The position numbers and the translations under genes are program-made. This document shows, piece after piece, positions 35,601-50,600 of a DNA stretch of 64,000 bases. Source of the DNA: Prosopocoilus inquinatus (Eukaryota > Arthropoda > Insecta > Coleoptera > Lucanidae); contig CM069870.1 in assembly GCA_036172665.1 (NCBI GenBank), positions 26,820,001 through 26,884,000 on the forward strand, read 5' to 3'. The notes below the pieces were generated by a model, which worked only from the letters and a program-made list of their open reading frames with translations, had not been told where the DNA came from and made no database searches. How positions within the stretch are numbered: the first letter of the stretch is position 1; each line of letters opens with the position of its first letter.

Positions 35601-38600
35601 GCTGCTGGAAAATTTCCTGGAATCTAGGTCTAGAATTGTTAGCGTTTATCAACTGCCATATTTGAAAAACTTGACGTTTTTCGCCTATAATTCTATTGAC
35701 AGTTCCTATCCAAGTGAACTAGTTTTGTTTGTACAGAATTTGAGAAAAAGTAATTTTGTGTAAACGTGTAAATCTCGCGTGAAAATGTTGGTGCCATGAT
35801 TTTTTTACGATTTCAAATTTGGTCTAACGCCGAAACAATGCCTCGATCGGCTTCATTTGGGTTTTGGAGATGAAGCACCATCAAAAAGCAGTGCTTATAA
35901 TTGGTTTGTCGTATTTCAGCGTGGACTTATCTCTCTCAGTGACGAATTTCGTGAAGGTCGTCCATCAACATCTGTTGTTGCCACTAATGTAGATGAAATG
36001 TGGGTGAAATGCTTGAGCGAGATCGACATGTGACATACCGTGAGATTCAAGCATCCTTACGCATTGACATGAAAGCAATACACCAGATTTTGCATGATTA
36101 TTTGTACGTACGAAAGCTTTGCAGTCGTTGGATCCCACACAATTTAACAGAAGCGCAATAGCAGGGTCGTGTCAAATGGTGCGAAGAAATGCTCAAGAAA
36201 TGCAATGGAGGTCGTTCAAATTTAGTTTATAACATCGTTACTGGTGACGAAACGTGGATCTATTCGTACGAGCCAGAGAGTAAACAATAATCTACCTTTG
36301 GGTATTTCAAAATGAACCACAACCAAAGTTGTCCGTTCACGCAGTGCTGCGAAGCAAATGATTGCTTGTTTCTTTGGTTTAACTGGACATGTCGCAACCG
36401 TGGCTTTAGAGGATCGAAAAACCGTGAATGCTGATGAGTATACTATAATTTGTTTGCCGGAAGTCATCGATCAAATAAGAAGAAACAATCGAAATCGTCG
36501 AATTATTCTCCATCATGACAACGCCAGCTCTCACTCAGCCCGTCAAACAGTTGTTTTTTTGTCCAACAAAAATGTTGAATTAATGACTCATTGTCCATAT
36601 TCACCTGGTTTATTACCTAATGATTTCTTTTTATTCCCAAATATCAAAGATAAAATGCGTGGTGAGCGATTTTCGTCGGCTGAAGCAGCGGTTGAAACAT
36701 GAGTGGAAAACGTGTTTTAGAAATTGGTTCGAGCGTATGCAAAAGTGTATTGACGTCAAAGGCGAATACTTCGAAAAACAATGATACCGTTTACCAAATT
36801 TCATATACGTTTTTTCATACCGTTTCCAGAAACTTTTCCAGCAGCTCACGTATTACAGTTGCTGCCTCTGACAAATCCCAAAAAACAAGGGGTGTACACG
36901 CATGTTATAAAAGGTTAGTGTTAAGGTTTCGGTTTTAATTTTAAGCTGATTTCGGTTATGTTTTCAGTTACTGTTTTTTATTAGTTTGGGTTGGGGTTTT
37001 CTTTTAGGTTTTCAAGGGGTGCACTCTTAAAAAAGAAGAGAAGTAAATACATTACAATGAAATAAAATTTACATTTTTACATACTTTTTTTTAATAAATA
37101 ATATCCTTTATGTTCAAAATTATCAGAAAAAACATTCAAATTAAATTTGTCTTTATAAAGTAATATGTGAACATTTAAACTTACCGTTGTTTCTAAACTT
37201 TACATTTTTCATTCTTTAAACTTAAATACTCGTTTTTACTTATACTTGTGATGTTAGTATACAGAAACGATATCAAAATTAACGGAAAAATTACTAAAGG
37301 TTTCGATTTCGATTAGGGTTACTTAACGCATATTAATTTCGGTTTGGATTACGATTAAGGTTCGAGTTTTGGGGTTTTTACGGTTACGGTGTAAACCTCT
37401 GCAAAAAAAAACTACAGAAACTAAATGTATTTACCTTTTGAATAATTCGTCCAATTGGTATGCTAGGCATAACCTTTATTTTAATACGGATAAAACACAA
37501 TTTTTTCTCTTTCATAACTATTAAAAATCTTTTAATTTGCCTAATTTAAAAATAAATAATAATCCTGTTCCAAATACACCCTCAACTAAATTTTTGGGTT
37601 TGCCATTAAATCAGCATCTCAATTGGAAATATCAATGTAACTCACTTAGATACGTCTAAATTACAATCTACAACCTATTTATTAATTAGAAATTTAGAAA
37701 TTTAAAACATTCTTAAATGAACAGCAGATGCGAACCTTAAATCATGCGCAAGTTGCATCGAGGCTTACATAGGGTGTCTGTTTCTGGAGTGACTCTGTAT
37801 TAAGTAAAAATGTTTTCACTTGCCAAAAAACAATTGTAATTGGCTGGGTATCCAGAAGACACTCTTACAGATTGCTTTTTTAAAAAAAAATTAATCTTTA
37901 AAATCACTTTATGGTCATTATATTTTGGAGAAATTAGTGTCCACATTTTCAAAAATAAATTAATATTCACTGTAAACAGTGATATTCATAATATTAACGT
38001 TAGAGGTAAAAAATATTTTCATATTTCTTTTAACAAATTGAAGGAAGTTTGTGGTGCGCTCAACCACGTAGGGTTACAGTGTTTTAGTAATTATATAACT
38101 ACTTATAGAGATATAAAAAACTATAAGTGTTATCTTAAATCGTTTCTAATCGACCGCCGCCCATATTCGACTCAGGAATTTTTGCCTGTGACTGTGATAT
38201 TTTACTTCATTTTATGGTCTGTACTGTTCACCTGTATTGTGGTAACATCGCTGGTCCACTACGAAAGGAATCATTAATACTTTCTCAAGTATGCCGCACT
38301 AAATTATGTTATCTCCTGTTTCTATTTGCTCTAGATAACATACATTCTTAAGTTGCTTTTCCTGCTTTGGAGATTTGGTGAATTGGGTATTTGGGGATTA
38401 CTGTCATTGGTTTTTGTCGATCACGTGATCACTTCACAAGTTGAACCCAAAAAAAATGTTAAAGTGTTTTCAACTTTTCTTGGACAATTTTAAGAGCATG
38501 GACGTTTCTCATTATCTCAATCAGATGTTTCCATTCGTGGCGTTGTTTTTAGTTTAGTACTCTTCACATCTTTTATCAGTTTATGTCAAATGTCATACGC

Positions 38601-41600
38601 CCTACATAATCGCCAATTCTCCAAAGCAGGAAAAGTCGCTTTAGTTACCCTGGGGTCACCAATGACATGTCACCTTAATACATCTGTTTACTCTCTCTAT
38701 AGCTTGTTTTTAAATTATCAAAAATAACAACAATTGTACCCTCCTGTAGGCAAATTGACACAATTAAGCGACAATTCCACAGAAATTAATTTGGTTTGTT
38801 TGTCAATTTTACAAGTTTTCAGAAAAAGTAATTCTACTTAGTACAGGGTGTTCTTTTACTGTGTGCAAATATTTAAACCTGCAATATATCACCTGGCAAC
38901 GATTGAACTCGTATGTTCTTAACATAAAAGTAATAGTTTTCGAGAAAAATGCAGTGGCAGATTTTCACTAAACCGTTTGAGAACTGCTGTAATACTTTAA
39001 TAGTTAGCAGCGAGATTGCAGCAAAAGTTGATTTACGTAGAAGGATGAAGGAAGAATATTTTTAACGCGCTTGCGTAATTGGTGCATAAATTTTCGAATT
39101 TATTCGTCGATAGTTGATATCGTAAAACATATTACTTCACTCAGCGAATTAAAATTTTAAATAAAATAATTAATAAACGATATCAGTGATTGTTATTACG
39201 AAACTCTGCGTTGAACATCGAGTGCGGTATTGGTGGGCGTGTTCATACCAAGAGGAAGGCGTGTTGACCTTCCTATCTTTCTCGCACATTTCAACAGTTC
39301 CAAACAAGTGGTCTATCCGAAATTTTTTGGCTATGATGCGGTAGCCACCAAAAAATTCCCGCAGAAGGTAGCATTTCGCGTACTTATACTGAGGTTTTTT
39401 ATTTTCACACCCTGTATATCAGATTTACCTATGATTTATGAATTTGACGAAACTGCGAAAACGACTTTACATTGGATGTTACATAGTATTGAGATTTTTT
39501 CATTTTTCTAACTGTAACACCTAATAACTTTCTAATAGCGTGTGCACTGAGTGTATCTCCATCTCGTTTTATTACATAAAGCTGAACCGAGATGAAAATA
39601 CACTCAGTGCATCCTAGTGCAACCACTGGAAAATGCTATAAGTTTTGAGGGTAAATTTTTAAACTTTTAAATTAATGAAAATAAAATACATTTATTAAAG
39701 TGAAATTAAATGCTTGCAGCGCTACACTCGAGGGTTGGGTTGGTTGGGTTCAGTTAATACCGTTCCTAATTTTAAATCAACCTATAGAAAAAAATGTGAA
39801 TGATGTGATGTGATACTTACTTGGTCAAATACGGTTCCATTTAAGCATAAAAATCGTATATCCATGGGTTCATCCAACTGTCCAATCGTGCATACGTGGA
39901 ACATTTGACAAGATGTTTCCAAATCCGCATAGTAACCTCCTATTACTTTTCCAACACATGAGAAATTTGTATCCGGCAGATTGTCGAAATCCAAATACTG
40001 AAAGACAAAATTTATTAACATCCTTTTTTGTTCTTACTTGATTAAAAACATTCTTGATGATTACAGCTGTTTTATTGAAATAAATTAGAGATAAGTCCGA
40101 CTATCTACAACAGCGTTTTCCAAACTTTTAGGTTTCGCGACTCCCTTTTGAGCTGTGCTATGATTCACACCCTACCTCCTCCCTTTTTCTTGTCGAAAGT
40201 CAAACTTGAACAACGATCCTTACATTTCATGACTGACAGTAATAGCACATTTATTTTATTGAAGCCTGTTTGCATATCCTGAAATGCATGAATACGTTTT
40301 TTCTAAAATTGAACACGGGAGTATTTACACTGTATGTTCAAAGTAAAAAAATCATGCTGTATGTACAGTCGTAAGTATTAAATTTTGGTCGTCGCTGTCA
40401 AACAAAACATTTTTAATTCCACAAAACTAGAAATTTTCATTGTACTTTACCCACGAAAGTGTCAAAATAAATACTTAAGAGATTATTCCAATCATTCAAA
40501 ATTAAGACACAAATTTCCTTCGTTTTAATAAAATGCGGTTCAGTGCCAACCTTTGACACAATTAATGACGACAAAACATTATTGCTCGCGACTGTATGTA
40601 ATCTCTTATAAAAAATAACATGACAAATTAGTTGCAATTTGCGTTCAATTTTTTTTTGTATTTATTTTGCTGCGCCCCCCAGGGGAGCGCGCCCCACAGT
40701 TTGGGAAATGCTGACGTACAACTATCTTGTTTTAGGACATCACCGCGGTTTTGTCAATGGGTTGACATTTTCAAGTGTTACCTAGAAAAAAGGATAAGCA
40801 AGTGAAAGTAACAAATTAAAATAATAAAACAATTTTCACTTTGCTAATTTCATTTAAACTGGTCGTTTTTTATGCTCTATACAAGAGGTAAGAATTGAAA
40901 ATGATTAATTTGTTTACTTATCATCAGTATACACGGTGCTGCATTGATGAACGCAAACGTTCATACATCGTAGAAAGTAATGTTGACATTACTTTGTCAG
41001 ACATATCATTATTTTGCTTTATTACTTGTGTGTATTTTGGACATTTAAGTGTTTTATTTATAACGAGAAAATGTTTGTAAACACAAGTAATGAAGTTTTA
41101 TGTTTTAAAGACTTGCTGTATAAACATTTATAAGAATTTCATTAAAACATTTTTGGTTGGGAATCTCAATATGTTTCTATATATTTTTGTAACCTTTCCT
41201 TTATGATAATTGTTAGTACATTAAGAAGTGAAATATCTCTATAATTTTTATAATTCACCATGTCTCCTTTTTTTGGTTCAGGAGTTATAGCTACCATATT
41301 GCCATTTAATTAATTATTACATGTACGCATCCTTGACTTTATCTAAATTCTTACAGGAATCTTTTACAATCAGAGATCAATTAAAAGGTATGAAAGCTAT
41401 AAAACAATTACAAACATACATTTACGTGGTTGCCTAAGAAACATTAGATCATAATTTATTGCATTTTTATGTAAAAACCAGCAATAAATTACAAACAAGA
41501 ATCAGCAAGATAACTTGAGCCTATCTATTTTCCAGAGGAGTTCGCTGTTTTAACATCAGTTTAAAGAGCCACACGATTAATCAAAGATGTAATTTCGGTA

Positions 41601-44600
41601 CACACCTTCCCAAATTCCATCCTACTGAATAAGTGAGGTCTAATTTGCATAGAACGCTGCATTTTTGCGGCAAAGGTTAAAGCGATGTTCACTACTACTG
41701 TTGCTTCCAGGTGAACTGGTACATCAAAAAAGTAGTCAGGATAAAAATCAAGGCTGGTTCTTTACGTTTCAAGTGCTTATTTATTTATTTAACGGCGACT
41801 GCGGTGCTTTTTTACTTGACATTTAAGAAATGCCAATTGTCTGCTGTACATTTCAGTCGAAGTAGATGTATGTGTAGGTCAAAGATACTTTCGTTTTTAA
41901 TGAATTGCAGTTCAATTTGTGAAGTATAAAAATTGTAACAGGAACTGGTACAGTAACATTTATGTTGAATGTCATAAGTAAAATGATTTAATATTAACAG
42001 ACTTTTACTATTACTTCTAATCTGTAACAAAAAAATATAACACCACTAACTCAGTGGATTACTTAATATTAGATTACATTGTGTGATTTCAGGATTTCGC
42101 GCTACATTTCTTTATTAAAGTCTTGTTTTTGGAAACTTCAATAGTGTGGAGTTTTTCAATTTGGAAATTGCGTTATGTTTACAAAATGTTTAAAATCAAG
42201 TTTTAAATTGCAAAGCTATAATTACTTTAAATAAAACAATAACAAATTTCTTGTAAAATTAGAAATAAATCTATTGATCTATCTATTGAAAAAGATGCTA
42301 AAAAATAATAAAACCGTCACTTGAAATTTGGAACTGTTATAAATTCATAACCATAAAGTTACCAACTACTCTTACTACACTGATAAAAATCTGGAGTTAA
42401 TTCTAACACTTTTTGGACGCCAGGGAATACTTTTTTGGTGTTCTCTCGCGTTCATCCGTTTGCGGAGTTATGAAAAATAGAGTTAGGATGTTTACCCTTT
42501 AAACGTATGTAGTAGAGCAGAGTTAAGCTTATCCTTGTTGGAGTAAACACTCACTTTTAGATACAATTTAGTCAGAAAAAGAGAACAATAACTTTTCAGA
42601 TAAAACTTTATCCATATTTAACACCGAATGGGCAGATTACAATTAATCCCAAAAATTTTTATGTGTGTATACTTATTGTTGGTTTTGAAATAGTAAATTG
42701 CGCATCTTCAGTGCTACAATTTGACATTTCTGTGAACCTTGTAGTACAGGGTCTTAAGGATTACATTTGCGTGTGCGGAATTTACTATTCTTAAATTATC
42801 GAACAAGCGGTCAGCAATTTGAAATTTCGAATGTTATTTAGATATTTAATAATAATAATAATAATAACACTCTTTATTAGCTCAAATGTATAAATATAAA
42901 TACAAGTAAAAAGATTAGACGTAATATGGTCGGACCAAAAGGAGATGAAGAATGAGCATGCCTGTATAGACAGTTTAACAGTTTTTTTTAAAAGCAAGTA
43001 AAGTAGTCCATTTAGAAAAGAAAAATATGTATAAACTACGCTTAGCCAAAAAATTATCGCAACACTCGCTTACTTCTGTTGTATTTTCTAATGCTTCAAG
43101 AAACTTGGACAAAAACTGCATAAATAAGACATTACACACATTTAAACTAAAAAAAACCGTCACCACTGTATTACCACTGTATTACCCTGTACAGCGTTAT
43201 CCTTTTTTTTTCTCAACAAATTATAAAAAAAGAAATTCTGTCCGATTGTGAAATTCGTTAAAATTTTGGGACATCTTTTTAGGACAACAAAAGTCTATAT
43301 ACTGGGTGTCTCATAACCTACGGAGGAGATTAAAATGGTAGCTAGGGGAGATCAAATTGAAGATTTTTTCCTAATAAATTTTTGGTAAAAATGCAATTAC
43401 TAAAAAGTTACAAGAATTTAAAGTGAAATTTTACGTTTTAAATTCAAATTTGAGGCATTTATGAGTTAACTGAACACTGCTTTACAATAAACAATTATTT
43501 TTAAAACTGTAGTTACGTTAAAGAAACGGCTATTTCATTTTTTCTTTTAATGTCCAAAAACGAATTTTCATCTTGTTGTGCACCGCCTACTAATTAAAAA
43601 CAAAACTAAGAAACAGATCAACATAGACATTTTATGAATGGAGATTTTGATAAATTTAGAGTTAATTTAATAATAAAGTTACATATTGTGAAATTATTTT
43701 GATTCATTAAGAAGCTGTAGGTGTAAATTAAAGATGCAATTAAGAAAGTTATACTGCTGTAACTTTCTTATTACTGGGTTTTGGTCAAAAGCGAATTAAG
43801 AAAAAAGTTTTATTTTGATGTCTTACAGCTGCACTTTCAATCTCCTCCGTACGTTGTGAGACACCCAGTATAATTATAGATATGACTATATTAAAAAAGA
43901 ACTGAGAAAGTTTTCTTGTTTGGTCAAAATAAATATAATGCTAAGTTTTTGCATTAAAAATTTTATATATTGTCTTATTTCACAGTAAGACAACTTATTA
44001 TTGACACTGTTATAGAATTATCTAAGCATTTTTTCTGGCCTTATTAATATTTTATATAAATGAAGAAACCAGACAAGTCCAAAAATTATAATTGCCAGAA
44101 ACTTAAAAAAACAGTGTGGTCGGAGGTGTCGATTTCATCTTCTTTTCTGTCTTAAAGTATATAAAATTGTAGCAACTTAAAAACCGGATATTTTGGACTT
44201 GTCTGGTTTTTGGGATACAATACGCAATAAAATTCTTTTTCGAATCCTCTATTATTAAACAATGCCAAGCAATTTTCATACTTCCAATAATTTTTCTTTT
44301 AAAGCCCAAACAAAAAGTAAAATTGCAATGATTTTGTTTGTAACTGCAGCGAACCACATTGTACGCTTTCGCAAAACGAATTCGTATTTTTAATATTCTT
44401 TACCTCGTAATTCAGAAAATGAAAGCGTTCAAGTTCGTACTTCAAAAGAAATCTAATATCTCAGTTTCTCCAGACATAACCGGTGAATTATTTAAAACTT
44501 GTTATCGCAGCTTACTTGACTTGTTTTGTTAAAAAAGTACATCGGTCGCATACGTGAATAAATTGAAAAGGCGAAGAAACTTAAAAACTTAAAATTTCAA

Positions 44601-47600
44601 AAGAAACTTGTTAAAGTTTTTTCTTCTATTTCATTAGAAATGGAGAAAAAATACAGGTACATCATTGGTGAAATGAAAAGTTTCAGACCATTTTCACACA
44701 CGCTGACACACACTGTAATAAGGTTAGAATGAAGGCAATAAAGGTTGCCGAAACCTCAACACAAAAATAAAAAAGTCTTGTATCGACCGCTAGCTCGATA
44801 TTTTTGAAAATAATTCTGTAACTTGTTATAGAATGTAAATACATGCAAAATACATAAGAAGTAAGTGTTTTAGAATAAATATCTCAAGAGTGAGAATGTA
44901 TGCTTTCTATTATTAAAAATTATTTCGGAATTATTACATTTACTAATGGTCGTGGACTAAAGTAAATACTCCATGTGAAAAAAGTCACCAAATACTTCCT
45001 GACGGATACGTTAATTGTCATTTGGTTGTTTGGGAATGTGTATGTGTTATACAAAGTATAAATATAAATTTGGATTTTGCGATTTGTATTAGTGATACTG
45101 ATCTTCCTGCCAACATTTGTATTCCCCAATGATATCAGCTAACTTCTCTGGAATCGAAAAATTCTTGACATGCCTTATCCACTTTGTAAAGTTCATAAAA
45201 ATTTCTGACTCGATTCATCGAACGTATTGTAATCTGAAGAAGCAATATTCTCATTATATGCAGAATGAGGAAGGACAGCCAAGCTCCATCATTCTTTGTT
45301 GAAACCTAATTGTAATATGCGGTATTACGTTACCCTGGTGGTAGATCACTTGATTTCTTTTTATTAAAGCAGGGTACCCTAGAAGTAAAACATCTAGCAC
45401 TCTTGTCCAGATAAGCAGAACAAAGTTCAATCAACTCCAAACTACGAGTTCAAAATGGATCACCTCAAAGACATTCCGCTAGATATTAAATATGATTTTT
45501 CTTTCAAAGCGATCTCTGTTAACTACTGCAGTGGTGCTTGTCAGGATTAAACCACTGTCTATGATAGTAGAAGATATTAATAAAATTAATACTTTTCTTT
45601 ACAAATTCTGATCTATGCTATCATGTTCATTTAACGCATGTGGAATTTTTGCAGAACATTTAACGGATTTACCACACCCTCTTAAGTGACACCAAATGGT
45701 TAAATTGGATACTGTCAACTCGACTGATGATCGGCATGTTGTAGTAACTGAATTTCCATTAACAAATTGCCATAGAAGATTGAGCGATCGAGGTGGCTTA
45801 GCGGTTAGTCTAGCCAACTTTCATGTCAAGTCACTTCGGTGGATTCGAATCCCACCAGGGTCATGCATGTTTGTGTTTTCCAATATTTATACCCAGCTTC
45901 ATTTACTTTGTGTGTCTGCCTGGAATGGTCATTACCAAAAGGAAAAATGTGCGGGGACTGCGCAAACCTAAGCTAGATAAGACAATACAATAGAAGATCT
46001 TGGTTCATCTTTGAAGAGCTACATGAGCCACGTCTCCTTCGAAGAGTAAGTTGCCATTTTTTTAATTCTGTAGATTCACGTTGAGCATTTCTTATATTAG
46101 CAGATTCTTTGCCTTCTTGTTCGCAGATACTTCGAGTCTTTTGTGCGGTGATGTTCTTCTTCCTGCAATCAGATTTACTTCCGCGTTCGCCAACGCCAGC
46201 GATCAACCAATTAGACGACACCTATCAGTATAATATAAATATATTTTTTATATAAAAAAGTAAAATAAATATATAAACTTATAATCTTATTAGTTATTGA
46301 TGCTCGGTAGCAATCGTTGTATATGAAATGGTATTGCAAGCTGTTTTCCGTACTATACATATAGATGCAGCTGCGTAAATTTCGTTTTCCTTTCAGGGTT
46401 GAAAAATTTATAAATAATACATGGTAAAGTTTCTGGTTTTTCGAGTATGAACGAACGTGTGAAGCTGGCCTAATTGTTAATCGTGATGTAAAACTAGGAT
46501 TCTAAAGAAAACAAATCGAATGAATAGTCAAAAGAGTTATAAAATAATTCGATTTTTAAGATTAAGTTTTTTAAATCGCCGTAAGTACTAACAAAATACG
46601 TCATTTATAAAATTAAGAAGAAATTACAAAAAAATTAAATCATTAGATGTATTTAATTTAATTTAATTTTTTAATTTAAAATATTACATAAAAATTAAAT
46701 TGAAGAAAATATACAAATATTTACAATTCGTCCACAAAAGTCACTTACACTATGAATGTTAATTGAAAAAATGAAAAAAAAATTCACAACTCTCACTACT
46801 TTTTACAAAGGAAAGCACATATACATAGGTATTACAAACTTCAGTTTACAATCAAATTTATAACATGTGAAGGGTCCAGGAAAAGTACGTGTCAAGTCAC
46901 ATTTTTATACATTTAAAGGAGAGCACTTTGAAAGTTTCTTTACTTACTCTTGTTTACGTATCTTTGTTATAATGTTTTTTATAATTTTTTCTTAAATTCT
47001 TATTTTATTTTAAAGCTAATGATACAACAAATAAAGCAGTGTTATGTGGAAATTAATATAATTTAAAGAAGGTGTAACGTACAAAATTACAGGGAAAAAC
47101 GTGTTCAGTCCAAAATTTAACAGAGTTTTCACAGTGAAGTAAACACTAATAAGGCAAACTTTCGTAACATACAGGGTGATTCAGTTTGGTATTCGCGGCC
47201 CCATATCTACTTTATTTTAATAAAAATATATATTAAACCCTATATATTTTTAAATGGCTTAATCGTTATTTTTGAATATTTTAAAGTTTATAATGCATGT
47301 TGTCCTTTTTTATTTAATAATTATTACATTATAAATAATATTTCAGTAAAGTTGTAAAATATTAACCCCATCTACATATTTATTGACCAAAATACATAGA
47401 AAAATAAATGTGATTTTTCAAATTATAGTCCATCCCTGTTGGCACCTGACAGCGTTAATTTCTTGCAATTATACAGAAATAATAATCTTTCGTAATTCAA
47501 TTCTTTTTTCTAGGATATTGAAATTTGGTATGTCTCCATCATTTGAAACGGAGATCATTTTATCTTACTAAAATTTTCTCCTAAATTCAAAAGGAATACC

Positions 47601-50600
47601 ACTTTTCCTACACAGATTCTATTTGTATTTTATTGAATTTTTGGTTCATCGTACGTATCGCGAAGTCAATCTGGAGACATACTGTATAACGTCCCATTTT
47701 ACAGAGCTAAAATTTTTGAAACAAACGAAAAAACGCCGCAAAGTTCTGACAATACAATAGAAATCAACAAAAACAAAAATCGGAATAAAAATGCTTATGG
47801 ACTTAACATGTTCTTTCCCTGTACAGTTATTTTTCTTTTTTATTAATTTTTTGAAACTGAACAGAGTTTTGGACATTTTATATTATATATTTTCGATAGT
47901 ATAGAGTGAGGTGTACAAGATACTATCAGAAGCAGAAAATTAGAAATTTTGGACTTAGCACCTTCTTTCCCTGGACCCTTCATGTTTATATATAGGCTGA
48001 AATTAGTAATACTCGACAAAATAAGTCTACTGAGAGAATCTATGTCACAGATTACGGAAAAAATGTTTGAAAATATTAATTCATAAATTGGAACGAAGGG
48101 AAAATTTAATCATGCTACGACGTTGTCTTAGAAATGGAACACCAAGTTTTATAAATAAAGCAGTGAAACCGCAATAAAGTTTTATTACTTTAGCTCTTGT
48201 TTAGGTCAGCGTGGTATTGACTTAATGCCGATCCTGATTACGTGATGGAAACATCAACTAGTCCAGAAAAATAAAATTGTTTTTTTTTTGAAAAAATAGT
48301 ATTCGTTGGGAGAGTAGCCGACAGACGTGCGATTCATTTTTTTCGTGTTATTTTATGAACGAACTAATATTTATTAGTATTTTACGGTAGGATTGCCTTA
48401 AGTGCGACTCATTATTTTGTGTTATTTTTTGAAAAAAAAGAAACATAATATTTATTAGTATTTTACAGTACAGAGAAAAAAAATGTGTAGTAAAAAGTAA
48501 CACAATTGCAGTAATACAGAAACAAATTGCAGGAGAAAAGAGAGAGAAACTTTGACACAAAAAAAAAGAAAAGAAAAACAGAAGAGAATAAAAATAAAAT
48601 AAATAATGCGAATGTATGTAAAATCAAATCAAACCGAGTCAAGAAAAGACAAAAGACGATCGGCGTTGAAAATAAGATGAAAATAGAAATTCTACAAAGC
48701 CAAATCGAATCGAGAAATCGAGAAATTTGTCACCAAACAGACAAAAAGCAGAGGACATGAAACTTAATCAAGAAAAGCCAAAATAGTTTATAACTAAAAA
48801 AATAAAACAAATAGAATCAGTACGTCTGCATATACTGCTTCAAGAACATTAATAATATTGCTGCTCTACACCAACATTAACCAAACTATTAGGTCGTCGA
48901 ATTAAAATATTTGATATTTGATTTGATATTTGAAAGTGGAATGGGATTATTTACAAGCAAACTTAAATTCTACGGAAAGGTAAAAATTATTGCAGTCTGT
49001 GAAATCTAGTCCTCATACATTAGATGTTATTGTAGGAGTAAGAGCTGGTCGGAAATGTTTCTCTAAAAGTACAATTTGGTAACGGAGTATTAAGTTCATG
49101 AATTGTTTGTTTATAAGTGAGATTTTATTTTTCTTTTTGAGTGAATAGATAGAGTTTCTATTACGTTTAACCTTAATTATGACTGAACTATCCCTAAGGC
49201 CGCCACTGCCGACAGTATTTTTCTCCTAATTCCAAATATAGAGTTTTCTTACATTCGGTTTCAGAGTTTTTGCAACAATAAAGTTTGAAATTATGATACT
49301 TCGGCATATTTTTTAAAATTTGTTTCATATAATATGTTAATTTGTCTTAACATTTACATTTTGTCGTAAGAAATGTCCCGGACTAACAGTTTTTTAATAG
49401 AAATTAACACCCAAAATAAATTTCTTCAGACGTAAATTCAAAAATATGAAACCAAGTATAGGCAAATTATATATTTTTGGAATTAAAAGAAAAATATCTT
49501 TCTTAATTCAAGAAAATATACTGGGTGTTTCATTTAAAATAACAGTCGGTACTTATTTGTTACATTTTTTACCTCATTTCTTCTTGTTCTTAGTTAATTC
49601 TGGCAGTTCAGATAAATTCCTAAAACGTTTGTACATTTTAACATGTTTTGATTTGTGTGATAATAAAGTGGAGATGTTGTTCAAAATATAATCAAAAACC
49701 CTGTACATGCAGTGCAATTATTGATCAAAACTTGAAAACATATAAAAATATTACAACACCATTAATAATAGATTTTCTCAAGAAGTTGATCCAATTAACT
49801 TCGAATGAAAAAATATAATTTTTATTAACTCGGAAAACAGATTCAACGAAAAAATATCGTTAGCTTTGAGATCGAATCAGAATTAGATTACCGAAAATTT
49901 TAATAATGAGCTTAGAATATAGCACCACACAATATTTTTCGAAATATGAGACAAAAGTCTTTAATTACATCCATTGGCAAATACTGGATCGTGTGTAACA
50001 AACGTGGATTCTTCATTAATTGGCAAACTCGATTTGTTGCATTAAGGCAATAGAATTGCGTAACATGTTTTGCAAAAATGTTGCAGACCTTGTAATCCTA
50101 CAACATACACAAAAAATTAACCACTTACTAGAAAATTTATTATTAGACGTAACGGAATAATGCTTACTATAATAAATCAATTACATAAGTTACGTTTTCG
50201 TGACTGCTTATTTTAGATTTGCAGAAACTTTTAAATCACAAATGCAAGACCAAGGAAACATAATTTTCTGTTTGCCTTTATATTTTTCTGTTGCTTGGAC
50301 TCCATATACAACGCCTCTAATTTTGCCTAAAGTTACATACTTCCGACATAATTTAAATTGGTAATGTTGTTACCATGTAAAACAATTGCAAAATCAGAAA
50401 AGTCTTTGTAATAGTGGGAGATGTCTTGACTCATCGTCATAGTAGTAGATTAAATGTATGTGCATAGTTAATAAATAATTTCATTCATATTCGTATGGCA
50501 CCATAAATGTCCACGAAGATTTTTTTAATTTATTCAATCCTACTACATCCGCAGATTTTATTGAATTGTCTTCTTGCAATCAGATAAAACCTGGAAATTC

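Larger units (their letters stand above)
32804..39820 (-). other. Gene 2 intron 2 (7.0 kb) with nested transposons
   Basis: The donor is CAA|GTAAGT (at 39820) and the acceptor TTTTCAG (to 32804). It contains the elements listed separately: a hAT end, a fold-back element, two mariner copies, a second hAT-like element, a CR1-like 3' end and MITEs. 32804-33870 shows nothing I can name. Confidence 0.65.

Noticed and set aside
37840..38277. 145-codon open frame as an independent gene
   Set aside because: Its sequence and the preceding broken frames fit the C-terminal part of a CR1/jockey-like ORF2.
45973..46221. Minus-strand 82-codon open frame, considered as a gene or as the leader of an LTR element
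   Set aside because: No recognisable domain, no LTR and no convincing primer-binding site next to it.
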